The notes under the pieces: generated by a model
Told to the model about the DNA's origin: nothing
Database searches by the model: none
Seen by the model: only the letters and a program-made list of their open reading frames with translations
DNA from: Meiothermus sp.
GTDB lineage: Bacteria > Deinococcota > Deinococci > Deinococcales > Thermaceae
NCBI RefSeq assembly: GCF_026004055.1
Contig: NZ_BPIJ01000002.1
Location: forward strand, 683,803-747,802
Direction of reading: 5' to 3'
DNA: 64,000 bases
Program-made: the position numbers and the translations under genes
In this document: in pieces, positions 44,284 through 53,321 of the stretch
Layout of the letters: each line of letters starts with the position of its first letter
Numbering within the stretch: the stretch's first letter is position 1

Positions 44284-45294
44284 TTAAACCGAAACCCAGG
44301 CTTCTTCCGGTATATGCAGACGCACAGAATCACCGCGCTGTACCACTACCTGATTGGGCACCAACACTGTCCATAGGTCGGGCCCCACCCGCACTAAAAG
44401 CTGCTGCTCGGCTCCTAGATAGGTGACCAGTTCTACCACACCGGCAAAAGCGCCGTGGGCGTTTAGCTCGATACGTTCGGGACGCACCCCAATCTGGTGG
44501 CGAGGGGGCCAGGGCAGGCTAACCTCGTGCCCGCTGACGCGCCATCCTCCGGCAGTCTTCTCCGGGGTGAGAAGGTTCATGGAACCTACAAAGGTAGCCA
44601 CAAAAGCGGAAGCGGGGCGGGTGTACAACTCGCGGGGGGTGCCTACCTGCTCGATGCGGCCTTGGTTCATCACCACCACCCGATCGGACATGCTCATGGC
44701 CTCTTCCTGGTCGTGGGTGACCAGTAGGGTAGTTATGCCCAGCTCGAGCTGCAGCCGCCGTAGCTCGGTGCGTAGTCCGGCCCGAATCTTGGCATCTAGG
44801 GCCGACAAGGGCTCATCCAACAGCAGAACCCTGGGCTCGGGGGCTAAAGCCCGGGCCAGGGCTACCCGCTGGCGCTGGCCCCCCGAGAGGTTTTGCACCG
44901 GTCGGTGCTCAAAGCCCTGCAAGCCCACCAAGCGAATCATTTCCTCTATCCGTGTGCGTTGTCGCTCGGCAGGCCAGCGGGCTACCCGCAACCCGAAACC
45001 AATGTTGCCCGCCACACTCAGATTGGGGAAAAGCGCGTAGCTTTGGAAGACCATGCCCACCCGGCGCTGTTCTGGGGGCAGCGAAGTAACGTCTTGCTCA
45101 CCGAAATACACCCGGCCCTCATCGGGCTGTTCAAAGCCTGCGATCATGCGCAAGGTGGTGGTTTTGCCACAACCCGAGGGGCCTAGGAGCGAGACCAGCT
45201 CGCCGGGGGCGACCTGAAGGCTCACCTCCTCTACCGCGCTTTTGCCCTGAAACCGTTTGCTAAGGTGCTCGAGACGAATTCCTACCTTTTGCAT
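44284..45294 (-). CDS. ABC importer ATPase (FbpC/PhnT/PotA-like)
   Basis: A 336-residue importer ATPase: Walker A GPSGCGKTTT, Q-loop VFQSYALFPNLSV, signature LSGGQRQRVALARAL, Walker B LLLDEPLSALD, H-loop VTHDQEEA, then a TOBE domain (GVRPERIELNAHG). The group transports iron, 2-aminoethylphosphonate, thiamine, polyamines or sulfate. ATG 45294 overlaps the permease stop (TGATG). Ligand uncertain; the downstream phosphatase-type enzyme favours an organophosphorus compound. Confidence 0.9.
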   Translation of the reverse strand: MQKVGIRLEHLSKRFQGKSAVEEVSLQVAPGELVSLLGPSGCGKTTTLRMIAGFEQPDEGRVYFGEQDVTSLPPEQRRVGMVFQSYALFPNLSVAGNIGFGLRVARWPAERQRTRIEEMIRLVGLQGFEHRPVQNLSGGQRQRVALARALAPEPRVLLLDEPLSALDAKIRAGLRTELRRLQLELGITTLLVTHDQEEAMSMSDRVVVMNQGRIEQVGTPRELYTRPASAFVATFVGSMNLLTPEKTAGGWRVSGHEVSLPWPPRHQIGVRPERIELNAHGAFAGVVELVTYLGAEQQLLVRVGPDLWTVLVPNQVVVQRGDSVRLHIPEEAWVSV

Positions 45295-46079
45295 CAGATC
45301 ACCGATACCTTGGCATCTTTGCGCAGCGACAAAGCCCAAAAACCCAGCCCCCAGGCGGCCAAAAAGGAAAGTACCGTAATGGCCGCGCTGCCGTTTCCAT
45401 CGGTGCGGGCAAGCTGCACCTGGTAGACCGGCAGGGTTTCCCAGAGGGTGCCGATAAGAAGCTGGGTAAGGGCAAACTCGCCAAAAGCCGCACTAAAGGC
45501 CAGCACCCCGCCCGACAAGACCCCCGGCAGTACGGTGGGCAAAATGACCCAGGCCAGGGTTTTGGCGTCGTCGGCCCCCAGGCTGCGGGCCGCCTCGGCC
45601 AGGGTTTTGATGTCGGCGGCGGCAAAGGCGTTATCCACCGCGCGGTAGGCATAGGGCAGAGAGATGACTGTGACTGCGGCGATGAGCAGGAAGGGGGTTT
45701 GGGCGAGTTGCAGGGGTGGGCCGGAGTACAGCGAGATCAGCCCCACCGCCAGAATCACCCCAGGGAACACAAAGGGCCACAGCGTAAGGAACTCGAGCAC
45801 CCCCGCCACCTTGGGGTAGTACATGCGCACCACAAACAGCGTGGGCACCAGAAAAAAAATGGAGAGGGCCACCACCGAGAACGAGAGCAGTGCCGTGCGC
45901 CCCAGCGAGAGCCAGAAGCGCTGGTTCTCGAGCAGGTTGGCCCAGTGCTTCAGGGTGTAGCCCTCGGGGAGCAGCGTGGTCCAACTCGTAGCCAAGCTAT
46001 AAGCCAGCGAGGCCAGGATGGGTAGGAAGAGGTAAAGCCCCAACGTGAGGAGCAATAAACGGCGTAGCAACCGGGTCAT
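45294..46079 (-). CDS. ABC importer permease (second of pair)
   Basis: A 261-residue permease: helix LLLLTLGLYLFLPILASLAYSL, and the EAA loop IKTLAEAARSLGADDAKTLAWVILP. Pairs with the permease just upstream (overlap ATGA at 46076-46079). Related to the second permease of 2-aminoethylphosphonate and Fe(III) importers. The long open frame upstream of ATG 46079 is a shadow of the other permease. Confidence 0.88.
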   Translation of the reverse strand: MTRLLRRLLLLTLGLYLFLPILASLAYSLATSWTTLLPEGYTLKHWANLLENQRFWLSLGRTALLSFSVVALSIFFLVPTLFVVRMYYPKVAGVLEFLTLWPFVFPGVILAVGLISLYSGPPLQLAQTPFLLIAAVTVISLPYAYRAVDNAFAAADIKTLAEAARSLGADDAKTLAWVILPTVLPGVLSGGVLAFSAAFGEFALTQLLIGTLWETLPVYQVQLARTDGNGSAAITVLSFLAAWGLGFWALSLRKDAKVSVI

Positions 46080-46909
46080 ACCTGCTCCATTCGGGCGGCC
46101 CAGCGGCGGCTCAGGCGGTAAAGTACGAGCGAGACCGCCAGTACCAGGGCCATCATCAGGGCCAGGGTGGAGGCCAGTACCGGGTTGTACCCGATGTCTC
46201 CTCCTACCTGGAAGCCTATTTGCAGGGGCAAAAGGTTTCGCTGTCCCTGGGTCAGGGCATACACCGTGGCATAGGCCCCAAAAGCGTTGGCAAAGAGGAG
46301 AATGTAGGAGCCCAGGATGGAGGGCAGCAACACGGGAATTCCCACCCGCCACCAGAAGCCCCACTGGCTGCTGCCCAGGCTACGGGCGGCCTCGAGCCAC
46401 TCCCTCTGGATGGCCCCAAAAGCCGGTAGCATCAGCACGGTCATCAGGGGCCACTGGAAGTAAAGGTAGACCCAGTACAGCCCCTCTTTGCCGTAAATGT
46501 CCACTGTGGGTAGGCCTAGGCCCTTCAGAATTAGGTTAAAAAAGCCGTTGCCGCCCAAGAGCACGATAAAAGCAAAGGCCAGTGGCGGCCCTGCAAAGTT
46601 GGCGGCCACGGCTGAGAGGCCGGTAGTAAAGCGCTTGACCAGGGGATTGCTGGACGACCACAAGGCCCAGGCCGTAAGAGTACCCAGCACCGCGCCCTGC
46701 AGAGCGCTGTAAAAGGCCAGCTCGAGGGAGTTGCGCAGGGCCCGCTGAAAAAGGGGCCGAGTAGCCTCGGCCCAGGAGGCCAGGCTGAAGTGTCCCTCGT
46801 TCCAGAAGACCCGCGCCAGCAAAAGCCCCGGCAACACCTCAAAGAGCAGCAAAAACACCACAAACAGCAGGGCAACCCCCACGCTGGCCCCACGCAAACC
46901 CAGGCTCAT
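46076..46909 (-). CDS. ABC importer permease (first of pair)
   Basis: A 277-residue permease: helix VGVALLFVVFLLLFEVLPGLLL, and the EAA loop REWLEAARSLGSSQWGFWWRVGIPVLLPS. With the next gene it forms the channel. A GC-rich hairpin lies 22-45 bp upstream, between it and the binding protein. Confidence 0.88.
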   Translation of the reverse strand: MSLGLRGASVGVALLFVVFLLLFEVLPGLLLARVFWNEGHFSLASWAEATRPLFQRALRNSLELAFYSALQGAVLGTLTAWALWSSSNPLVKRFTTGLSAVAANFAGPPLAFAFIVLLGGNGFFNLILKGLGLPTVDIYGKEGLYWVYLYFQWPLMTVLMLPAFGAIQREWLEAARSLGSSQWGFWWRVGIPVLLPSILGSYILLFANAFGAYATVYALTQGQRNLLPLQIGFQVGGDIGYNPVLASTLALMMALVLAVSLVLYRLSRRWAARMEQV

Positions 46910-46930
46910 ACCCCCCCCTCCAGACCAGAC

Positions 46931-46954
46931 CCTCCCCAGCCGAGGCCGGGGAGG
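46931..46954 (-). terminator. GC-rich hairpin between binding protein and permease genes
   Basis: CCTCCCC ... GGGGAGG with an inner GCC/GGC pairing forms a stable stem but has no T-run on the − strand. It is more likely an attenuating or mRNA-protecting hairpin than a true terminator. Confidence 0.45.
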
Positions 46955-47094
46955 CGGTTTTGGGTGCCGATGAAATCGCAGGCCATTGACCTAATCTAAG
47001 CCGCTGCCAATGTGAACCTTATGGTTGGGCAGAGTAAGCATCGGAGCGCGCTTTATCTGCGGAGAGACCGTTGGCACCCCGGCCGTGGGGCGGC

Positions 47095-48123
47095 TTAGTT
47101 GCCTACTACCTCGAGGGCCCACTTCTCGCCCATGTCCTTGGCCACCGCTTCCATGTTAAGCCAGTTGGTAATGGGCTTGGCCACTTTGTACTGGGCTTGC
47201 GGCAGCAGCCCCTCCTCCACATCCTTGGGCAGCTTCACGTTGCGGATGGGCCGGGCCCCGGAGCGGGCAAAGGCAATCTGGCCCTCGTCCGAGAGAACGG
47301 TTTCCAGCCAGAGCTTGGCCGCATTGGGGCGGCGGCTGAACTTGTTGAGCACGGTGGCATAGGGGCCAAAAGTAGAGCCATCGGTAGGCACCGAGATGGC
47401 CAGCTCGGGGAGGTCTTTACGCCAGTTGAGGGCGCGGAAGTCCCAGTCCAGGGTAATGCCAATCTCGCCCTTGGCCAGCAGATCTTTGGAGGGGGCTACG
47501 GGCTTCAGGTTCCCCGACTTGGCAAGCTGGGCAAAGAACTTGATGCCGGGGTCAATGTTTCGGTCGGAGCCGCCGTTGGCAAAGGCCGCGGCGATCACCG
47601 CATACTGGCCCAGTGCCGCCCGGCGTGGATCGGCGACGGCCACCAGGCCCTTGTACTCGGGCTTCAGCAGGTCTTTGAAGCTCTTAGGTACGTTTTTGAC
47701 CACCTTGGTGTTGGTTACTAGCACAATGGTGCCGTAGTAGGTTGCGGTGCAGCGGCCCAGGGGATCTTTGGCCCAGAGGGGAATCTCGGCCCATTGGCTG
47801 GGTTTGTACGCCATCAGGATGTCCTCTCGAATGGCGATGGTGCAAAACTGGTACCCGATGTCGAAAGCATCGGCTACCGGGTTGTTGCGCTCGGCCTTGA
47901 CTTTGGCAATCTCCTCGGCGCTGGACATATCGGTGTCGCTGTGCTTGAGGCCGTACCGCTTGGTCATAATCTCGGCAATGGCCCCGTAGCCGGCCCAGTC
48001 GCCCGGCGAACCGTAGGTAACAATCTGCCCCTCCTTCTTGGCTCCGTCGATCAAAGCCTGCAAGCTTTGGGCCAGGGCAAAGATTCCGATTGCAACAACG
48101 AAAAGCACCACAACTCTTCTCAT
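47095..48123 (-). CDS. ABC importer substrate-binding protein (Fe3+/aminoethylphosphonate-type)
   Basis: A 342-residue exported protein: signal peptide MRRVVVLFVVAIGIFALAQ, then IDGAKKEGQIVTYGSPGDW (the family's KEGxxxxY opening), DAFDIGYQFCTIAI, and KGEIGITLDWDFRALNW. The group includes FbpA, ThiB-like and 2-aminoethylphosphonate receptors; no tyrosine pair typical for FbpA iron binding is obvious, so an organic ligand is more likely. GGAGGGAAT precedes ATG 48123. First gene of the importer. Confidence 0.88.
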   Translation of the reverse strand: MRRVVVLFVVAIGIFALAQSLQALIDGAKKEGQIVTYGSPGDWAGYGAIAEIMTKRYGLKHSDTDMSSAEEIAKVKAERNNPVADAFDIGYQFCTIAIREDILMAYKPSQWAEIPLWAKDPLGRCTATYYGTIVLVTNTKVVKNVPKSFKDLLKPEYKGLVAVADPRRAALGQYAVIAAAFANGGSDRNIDPGIKFFAQLAKSGNLKPVAPSKDLLAKGEIGITLDWDFRALNWRKDLPELAISVPTDGSTFGPYATVLNKFSRRPNAAKLWLETVLSDEGQIAFARSGARPIRNVKLPKDVEEGLLPQAQYKVAKPITNWLNMEAVAKDMGEKWALEVVGN

Positions 48124-48266
48124 ATTCCCTCCAACAGGCAAGCTATGGGGGTTTTGTCAACGCTCGGTCAGGAAAGGATGCGCGCCCTAACTAGCCTTGT
48201 AGGCCCATAGCCTCAGTTTTTGTTCTTAGACACTCTACACAACCCCAACTACCGAATGCAAGCGTA

Positions 48267-48291
48267 CAAAAACCCCGGCGTTGGCCGGGGT
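48267..48291 (-). terminator. Rho-independent terminator of pspA
   Basis: CCCCGGC ... GCCGGGG stem with a 4-base loop followed on the − strand by TTTTTG, 22 bp after the pspA stop. Clear intrinsic terminator. Confidence 0.85.
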
Positions 48292-48312
48292 GTGTGCGGG
48301 TTTTGGGGAAGG

Positions 48313-48975
48313 TTAGGCCATTCCCAGCTCGCGCTTGAGGCGGGCCAGGTCGTCCTCCACTTCTTTGCTGCTGCCCAGGCTCTCGAGCTCCTTCTCAATG
48401 TTGTTTTTGTCCATCTCCGATAGCGCAGCGTGCTTGTCTTCCATGGCCTCGATGCGGCGCTCCATATCCTCGAAGGCTTCGACGGCGCTGTGGGTGTCCA
48501 CTTTGGACTCGAAGCGGCGCACCGTCTCGGCGGCCTCTACCCCTTTCTTGCGGGCGATCAGCAAGGCTTTCTTGGCCTCGGACTCCTGGATTTTGCCCTC
48601 GAGGGCCTTGAGCTGGGTGGTGAGCTGGTTGACCAGGGTTTGTTGTTGGGCGACCTGCTGGGCAAAGCCTTCGGCGAGGGCCTGGGCCTGCTGCTTGCGC
48701 TTGAGGGCTTCGCGGGCCAGGTCTTCGCGTTCGCTTCTGAGGGCCTCGGCGGCTTTTTGTTCCCAGGCCCGTACCTGTTCGGCGTAGTTTTGCTGCTCAC
48801 GCTCGAGCTTCTTTAGCTCGGCCATGGCCTCGGCCACTTCCATCCGGGCATCCCGCAGCGTAGCCCGCATGTCTTCCAGGGCCTGCTCAATGATCTTTTC
48901 GGGGTCTTCGGCCCGCTTGATGAGGTCGTTGAGATTGGCCCGGATCAGGCGGGAAAGACGGTCAAGAATACCCAT
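48313..48975 (-). CDS. PspA/IM30-family membrane-associated protein
   Basis: A 220-residue PspA/Vipp1 homologue. It opens MGILDRLSRLIRANLNDLIKRAEDPEK (amphipathic membrane helix and family signature), then a long coiled coil (AELKKLEREQQNYAEQVRAWEQ) and a conserved C-terminal LESLGSSKEVEDDLARLKREL. The family forms ESCRT-III-like scaffolds that maintain membrane integrity under stress. ATG preceded by GGAGGCTCAAAC. Single gene followed by its own terminator. Confidence 0.93.
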   Translation of the reverse strand: MGILDRLSRLIRANLNDLIKRAEDPEKIIEQALEDMRATLRDARMEVAEAMAELKKLEREQQNYAEQVRAWEQKAAEALRSEREDLAREALKRKQQAQALAEGFAQQVAQQQTLVNQLTTQLKALEGKIQESEAKKALLIARKKGVEAAETVRRFESKVDTHSAVEAFEDMERRIEAMEDKHAALSEMDKNNIEKELESLGSSKEVEDDLARLKRELGMA

Positions 48976-49157
48976 GTTTGAGCCTCCTGTAGAGCTTTAG
49001 TGTAGCGCACCTGGAGGGCGCTCACAACCGCTGACAAACAGCAGATGTTCGTTGGCTATGCTCACCCTTAGCGCTGGCCCCACTGCCATTGCAAGATAAT
49101 ATGCTACAGCTTGACGCAGATAATGTAAATTAATAAACGCAAGATATGAAAGCCAAG

Positions 49158-49380
49158 TGCTTTGGTAACTAAGAAGTTATGTACTACACACCGAATACGC
49201 TGCGTAAAGCGCCCTACCCACACCCCCGCCTGCTCTCTCCTACGCAGTGGGGGAGAGCGGGAGCGAAGGGGCGTGGGGTTTTTGCATGGCCGTACAGGCA
49301 CCGCACCGAAGGCCCAGGTTTACGAGGCACAGCTCGTTCTGAAGACTAAAGCGAATGCTGTGTATTTTGTTACCAGGCTA
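49158..49380. repeat. Degenerate family B element (B')
   Basis: Shorter and diverged: TGCTTTGGTAAC at the left and GTTACCAGGCTA at the right, with the internal CCTACGCAGTGGGGGAGAG, TTTTTGCATGGCCGTACAGG and CCCAGGTTTACGAGGCAC blocks of family B. The first hairpin block is deleted. Confidence 0.75.
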
Positions 49381-49384
49381 CCAG

Positions 49385-49753
49385 TGCTCTGGTAAGCTAA
49401 TTTTCGCCACTTTATCGCGTGCCCACCAATACGACCCATGCGGTGGCTCGTATGGTGATCCCTACAGCAATAACCGCTGTAGGGACTATTCGTGGGAACC
49501 GCTCTATGCAACTGCGGTGTTTCCTGGACGGATGCCTCGTCATTGCGAGGAGGCCTTAGGCTGACGAAGCAATCCAGATAGCCTTGTGCAGGCTGGCCAA
49601 GCCAGAGATTCCGTCGCGTCTCCCACGAATACCCGGCACAGCAAAGTTCACTGTACAGAGTATGGGTGGGAGTTCACTCTGGATTGCTTCGCATCCCGCG
49701 GATGCTCGCAATGACGGGAGAAGGCCGGCCTCATATACTTTGTTACCAGAGCA
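49385..49753. repeat. Family C element carrying CATTGCGAGG/GCAATCC repeats (C1)
   Basis: Ends TGCTCTGGTAA and TTACCAGAGCA (the same ends as family B but a different interior). Contains CGTCATTGCGAGGAGGC, GACGAAGCAATCCAG and their inverted partners CTGGATTGCTTCG and GCTCGCAATGACG, a dispersed palindromic motif common in bacterial intergenic DNA. Near the left end it holds a remnant of the 136-bp element seen at 63083. Confidence 0.75.
49411..49506. repeat. Partial, inverted copy of the 136-bp element E
   Basis: Reverse complement of AGCGGTTCCCACGAATAG, GTCCCTAC and the GTAGGGA hairpin, and CGAGCCACCGC of the element at 63083-63218; the distal end is lost. Confidence 0.7.
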
Positions 49754-49757
49754 TTAG

Positions 49758-50095
49758 TGGTCTGGTAACTTAATTTCCGAAGTTTTGTACCGCACACCGA
49801 ATACATCGATGTAGAGATTCCATCCCACTTCGGCCCCCGAGATGGCCTAAAAACGCCCTCCCTACCGCGTAGGGAGGGTGGGGGAGGGTATCAGGCAAGG
49901 CCCCCAATCCGCTGGGTGAAGGGCCAGGTCAGCCACCCCACCTGGCCTCCCCTACGCAGTAGGGGAGGGAAGGGGCGAAGCGGGGTGGGGTGCTTTTTGC
50001 ATGACCGTACAGGCAAGGCACCGAAGGCCCAGGTTTACGAGACAGGGCGCGTTCTGAAGGCTAAACCCCATACTGCGTATTTTGTTACCAGAGCA
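49758..50095. repeat. MITE-like family B element (B2), 338 bp, TSD TTAG
   Basis: Same length and nearly the same sequence as B1. Left end TGGTCTGGTAAC, right end GTTACCAGAGCA, flanked by TTAG at 49754-49757 and 50096-50099. Confidence 0.9.
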
Positions 50096-50098
50096 TTA

Positions 50099-50562
50099 GA
50101 GCGCTCTTCTCAAATATCGAGCCATCGGGGACTAATACCGGATTCAAAAAGATACTCTTCAAAACCAAAAACCCAGAGGCTATCTTTTTGAATCCTAGAG
50201 CACACCCCTCCCTGACGGTCGGCGAAAAAAACGTCTCCCTTCCAAGGGGCGGTATCGCCCTCCGCTACGCGGATAACTTTGGTCGGGTTAGTTCGTCACC
50301 ATTCGGTGACGAACTAACCGAATCTGGTATAAGAATCTTTTGTCCTGGACAGAACAGTGGCCGCCGGGAAACTCGAAACCCAAGCACCCGTGGCCCACGC
50401 CCCAGTGCGTAACATGCGTCTGCCAGGGAATGGCTTATGCCATAGCCACAATGTGGCTAACCTGGCCCAGACGCAACGCAGACAAGCGTGCCTCACCGAG
50501 GTGAGGCACGTCTGCTTGTCCCTTCTCGTTTTCGTGGGTGGCCACGTTCGTGAAGAGTGCTG
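50099..50562. repeat. MITE-like family D element, inverted, with family A inside (D2)
   Basis: Ends GAGCGCTCTTC and GAAGAGTGCTG, flanked by TA; inverse of 42042-42843 without the B insertion. Without A it is about 267 bp. Includes the AAGCGTGCCTCACC hairpin, whose right arm is altered (GGTGAGGCACGTCTGC). Confidence 0.82.
50136..50329. repeat. MITE-like family A element (A6), 194 bp, TSD TAA
   Basis: From TACCGGATTC to GAATCTGGTA, flanked by TAA (50133-50135, 50330-50332). Same A-in-D junction as A5, so D2 and D1 descend from one composite. Confidence 0.92.
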
Positions 50563-50589
50563 TAAAGCGCTGTAATTTGGTTCTGGTGC

Positions 50590-50850
50590 TGCTCCTGGAC
50601 AACGCGGGCTAGCCCCGGGCCAAAGACCTCCAGCTACCGCCCGGTCTGCTGCTGCTTACACCCCGGAACTCTCCCTGGCGGAGCCGGTGGTGGTTTTGCT
50701 GCGGGAAGCGGTGGCCAATGAGAGCTTCCCCAGCCTGGAGGCTTTGCAAGAGCGTCTGGCAGAGCGGTGTGTCTATCTCCAGGAGCACCTCGAGGTCATC
50801 CGGCGGTGGCGGGGTTCAGGTGGATTCCCAATGAATGACTATCTATCTAA
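50590..50850 (+). pseudogene. Remnant of an IS630-type transposase (different from the complete IS)
   Basis: Reads LLLDNAG then a stop, AKDLQLPPGLLLLTP, and after a frameshift SLAEPVVVLLREA, NESFPSLEALQERLAERC, as in the second-Asp/Glu region and C-terminus of IS630-type transposases. The expected SPELNPAE is degraded to PELSLAE. With a stop and at least one frameshift it is dead. It shares no DNA identity that I can see with the IS at 24508. Confidence 0.65.
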
Positions 50851-50866
50851 GGTTTGTGAGACGCGA

Positions 50867-51787
50867 TCAGTACGAGCGCTGTACTACCTGCAAACCCTGG
50901 CCCTCGAGCCAGCCCACCAGCCACTCCACCGCAGCCCGCACCCCTGCCGTGCTGAGGGGTGCGCCAAAGCGACCCATGCCCACATACAACCCGTGGGCGC
51001 TGGGGCGGGCCTCCAGCAGTACGTCCTGGATCAGGTCTTCTTCCTCGATGTGGGTGTGAAAGTAGTAGCCGCCTTCGGGAGTGAGCGCACGGGTGGCCTC
51101 GAGCAGCACTGCCGTGCCGCCCTCGAAGCGAAGCACCGTTTTCTCGAAGCTGTTAAGTTCAGGCAGTGTACCGGACATCAGGGCGTGGGGCATGGGATAC
51201 CTCGGAAGGGGGGGCCAGGGGGTGGGGTCTTCGGCTATCTTACGAAAAACCGCATGATAGAACCTGCGGCCCTGCTCTTTCCACTTCAGGGCATACTTGG
51301 TGCTCAGGTGATGCTCAGGCGGGGGTGGGGTCTCGACCTCGAATAGTCCGCTGGCCAGCCCCTCGGCCTGGGCAAACTGCCAGTACGCTTCGTGGTCGGT
51401 GGTGAGCAAGAGCTCGCCTCCCTCGGCCAGGCGGGTAGACAAACGCCGAAAAAAAGCCCTTTGCAACAAACGGTTCTCTTCGTGCTTGGCTTTGGGCCAG
51501 GGGTCGGGAAAGTTCACATACACCCGGCGCAGGCTTCGGGGAGCTACCAGGTTGCGCAAGGCAAACCCGGCCTCGCCGTGGTAGACCCGCACATTCGCAA
51601 TGCCCTCTCGTCGAAAACGCTTCAGGGCCCGGGCTACCGAACCGGCCGAGATCTCCACCCCCAGAATTTGCCACTCGGGGTATAGCCGGGCAATCTGGGC
51701 AGTAAAGCGCCCGTCACCAAAGCCCACTTCCAGCACCTCAGGCGTTCTGGGTAAGGGAAAGTCGGTTTCGCCAAGGCGGATCAACAC
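50867..51787 (-). CDS. trmB: tRNA (guanine-N7-)-methyltransferase with C-terminal extension
   Basis: A 306-residue SAM-dependent enzyme that makes m7G46 in tRNA. SAM site [17 protein letters not shown], then [21 protein letters not shown], the hallmark PDPWPK-x-x-H signature. Typical TrmB is ~210-240 residues; here ~90 extra C-terminal residues (from about [18 protein letters not shown]) follow. This may be a lineage-specific domain. GTG start at 51787; the gene is convergent with the transposase remnant. Confidence 0.9.
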   Translation of the reverse strand: MLIRLGETDFPLPRTPEVLEVGFGDGRFTAQIARLYPEWQILGVEISAGSVARALKRFRREGIANVRVYHGEAGFALRNLVAPRSLRRVYVNFPDPWPKAKHEENRLLQRAFFRRLSTRLAEGGELLLTTDHEAYWQFAQAEGLASGLFEVETPPPPEHHLSTKYALKWKEQGRRFYHAVFRKIAEDPTPWPPLPRYPMPHALMSGTLPELNSFEKTVLRFEGGTAVLLEATRALTPEGGYYFHTHIEEEDLIQDVLLEARPSAHGLYVGMGRFGAPLSTAGVRAAVEWLVGWLEGQGLQVVQRSY

Positions 51788-51910
51788 AAGGGGCCATTAT
51801 ACGGTTTGCTTTGTGGTTCAAGTAGCCAAAGCGAAAGCCTCCAAATTCAGGGTGTCTCGACCCCCTGCGTTTTTTTGCCCCTTGACTCGAATGGTAGACT
51901 TTAGCCAGCT

Positions 51911-52585
51911 ATGGTAGACGCAGGCCTCGAGCAAGCCTTTGCCAAGGTAAGGGCCTTTTTAGAAGGCGATTTTGAGCATCCGGGCCTGACCCTCTACGAT
52001 TTGCAGAACCTGGTGGGTTACAACAGCCGAATCAAAACCGATGGCCCTCTCTCCTACACCCTGCCCCCCGAACCGGCCTTGAGCGGGGTGGCAGCGGTGC
52101 GCCTGTACTACTACCCCAAAGACCCCGAGGTCAACCTGATTGTCGAAATTGAAGACAAAGCCCGCAAGCGCCACCTCCGCCACTTTAAATGGAACGGTAT
52201 CTCCTGGATCGCACCACGCGGTCTTAAGTCCGACCTGACCGCTACCCGCGAGGTGCTTCCATCCATCGAGGAGGTGGGGGGCGATTTCTTTTTGGGTTAC
52301 GCTCCCGAAGAAGCCAAAGAACTCGCCGAGAGCATCCGCCGGGGCGAGGCGGCGGGTGCCAAATACATGCTCTGTACCCGCGACAACACCCGCATTTTCT
52401 ATGCCCCCACCAGCTCGCCCCCCACTGTGCCGTGTCCGCGTTGCGGCAACAGCAACATGATTTTCAAAACCCTGACCCTGGCCACCCCTGAAGACCGCAT
52501 CGAGGCCATCCTGCGCGAACAGCGGGCTTTGCGCACCGCGCTCGAGGATTTGCTCTTGTACCTCAGGCGAAAGCTAGGGCCCTAG
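51911..52585 (+). CDS. Conserved protein of unknown function with one CxxC pair
   Basis: A 224-residue protein not recognised. The first ~130 residues are a beta-rich region (VAAVRLYYYPKDPEVNLIVEIED; HFKWNGISWIAPRGLKSD); a CPRCGNSNMIF segment near residue 175 looks like half a zinc ribbon (other ligands may be CTRD at 157); the end is a charged helix (EAILREQRALRTALEDLLLYL). Divergent from trmB. The start at ATG 51911 follows ACTTTAGCCAGCT. Function cannot be inferred. Confidence 0.7.
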   Translation: MVDAGLEQAFAKVRAFLEGDFEHPGLTLYDLQNLVGYNSRIKTDGPLSYTLPPEPALSGVAAVRLYYYPKDPEVNLIVEIEDKARKRHLRHFKWNGISWIAPRGLKSDLTATREVLPSIEEVGGDFFLGYAPEEAKELAESIRRGEAAGAKYMLCTRDNTRIFYAPTSSPPTVPCPRCGNSNMIFKTLTLATPEDRIEAILREQRALRTALEDLLLYLRRKLGP

Positions 52586-52653
52586 CGCGGATTGTCATCC
52601 CAAGTCCAAGGGTTCACGGTACCGGAGCTGTTGAGCCCAGGGCCTTGGGTAGT

Positions 52654-53202
52654 TCAAATCCTGGGTAGGGTAATACCCCGCTGGCCCTGGTACTTGCCCT
52701 TGCGGTCGCCGTAGGTCACTTCCGGGCGTTCGCCCTCGAAGAACACAAGCTGTACCACCCCTTCCCCAGCGTACATCTTGGCCGGCAGGGGGGTGGTGTT
52801 GGAGAACTCGAGGGTCACGTGCCCCTCCCAGCCGGGCTCCAGCGGGGTAATGTTGGCTACGATGCCCACCCGCGCATAAGTGCTCTTGCCGATGGCAATG
52901 GCCAGGACGTTATCCGGCATGCGGATATACTCCATGCTGCGGGCCAGCACAAAGGAGTTGGGGGGAATGATCACCTCATCGCCTTCGTAGTCCACAAAAC
53001 TTTTGGGATCCAAGCCCTTGGGGTCGGCGATGGTGTGAAACACGTTGGCAAAAATTTTCCACTCCCTGGCTGCGCGCAGGTCGTAGCCGAAGCTCGAGAG
53101 TCCATAGCTAATTACGCCATCGCGCACCAGGCATTCCTCAAAAGGCTCAATCATGCCTTGCTTGGCTTTTTCGCGTATCCACCAGTCGGGCTTGACGCTC
53201 AT
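52654..53202 (-). CDS. dcd: dCTP deaminase
   Basis: A 182-residue trimeric-dUTPase-fold enzyme deaminating dCTP to dUTP for dTTP synthesis. It begins [19 protein letters not shown], has [25 protein letters not shown] and the catalytic Glu in [18 protein letters not shown], and ends [19 protein letters not shown]. Start ATG 53202 with a −10-like TATAGT 7 bp upstream (53210-53215, − strand), so leaderless; an upstream in-frame ATG is spurious. Confidence 0.94.
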   Translation of the reverse strand: MSVKPDWWIREKAKQGMIEPFEECLVRDGVISYGLSSFGYDLRAAREWKIFANVFHTIADPKGLDPKSFVDYEGDEVIIPPNSFVLARSMEYIRMPDNVLAIAIGKSTYARVGIVANITPLEPGWEGHVTLEFSNTTPLPAKMYAGEGVVQLVFFEGERPEVTYGDRKGKYQGQRGITLPRI

Positions 53203-53321
53203 GCCCCACACTATACAAGGGCCGGCGCTGGCTGCGGTTGACCCGATGCAGCAGGCCCTGATGAGTAAAAGCAGGGATATTTTCACAACGCAGGTTCATG
53301 TTGGAGCCTAAACTAAATACC

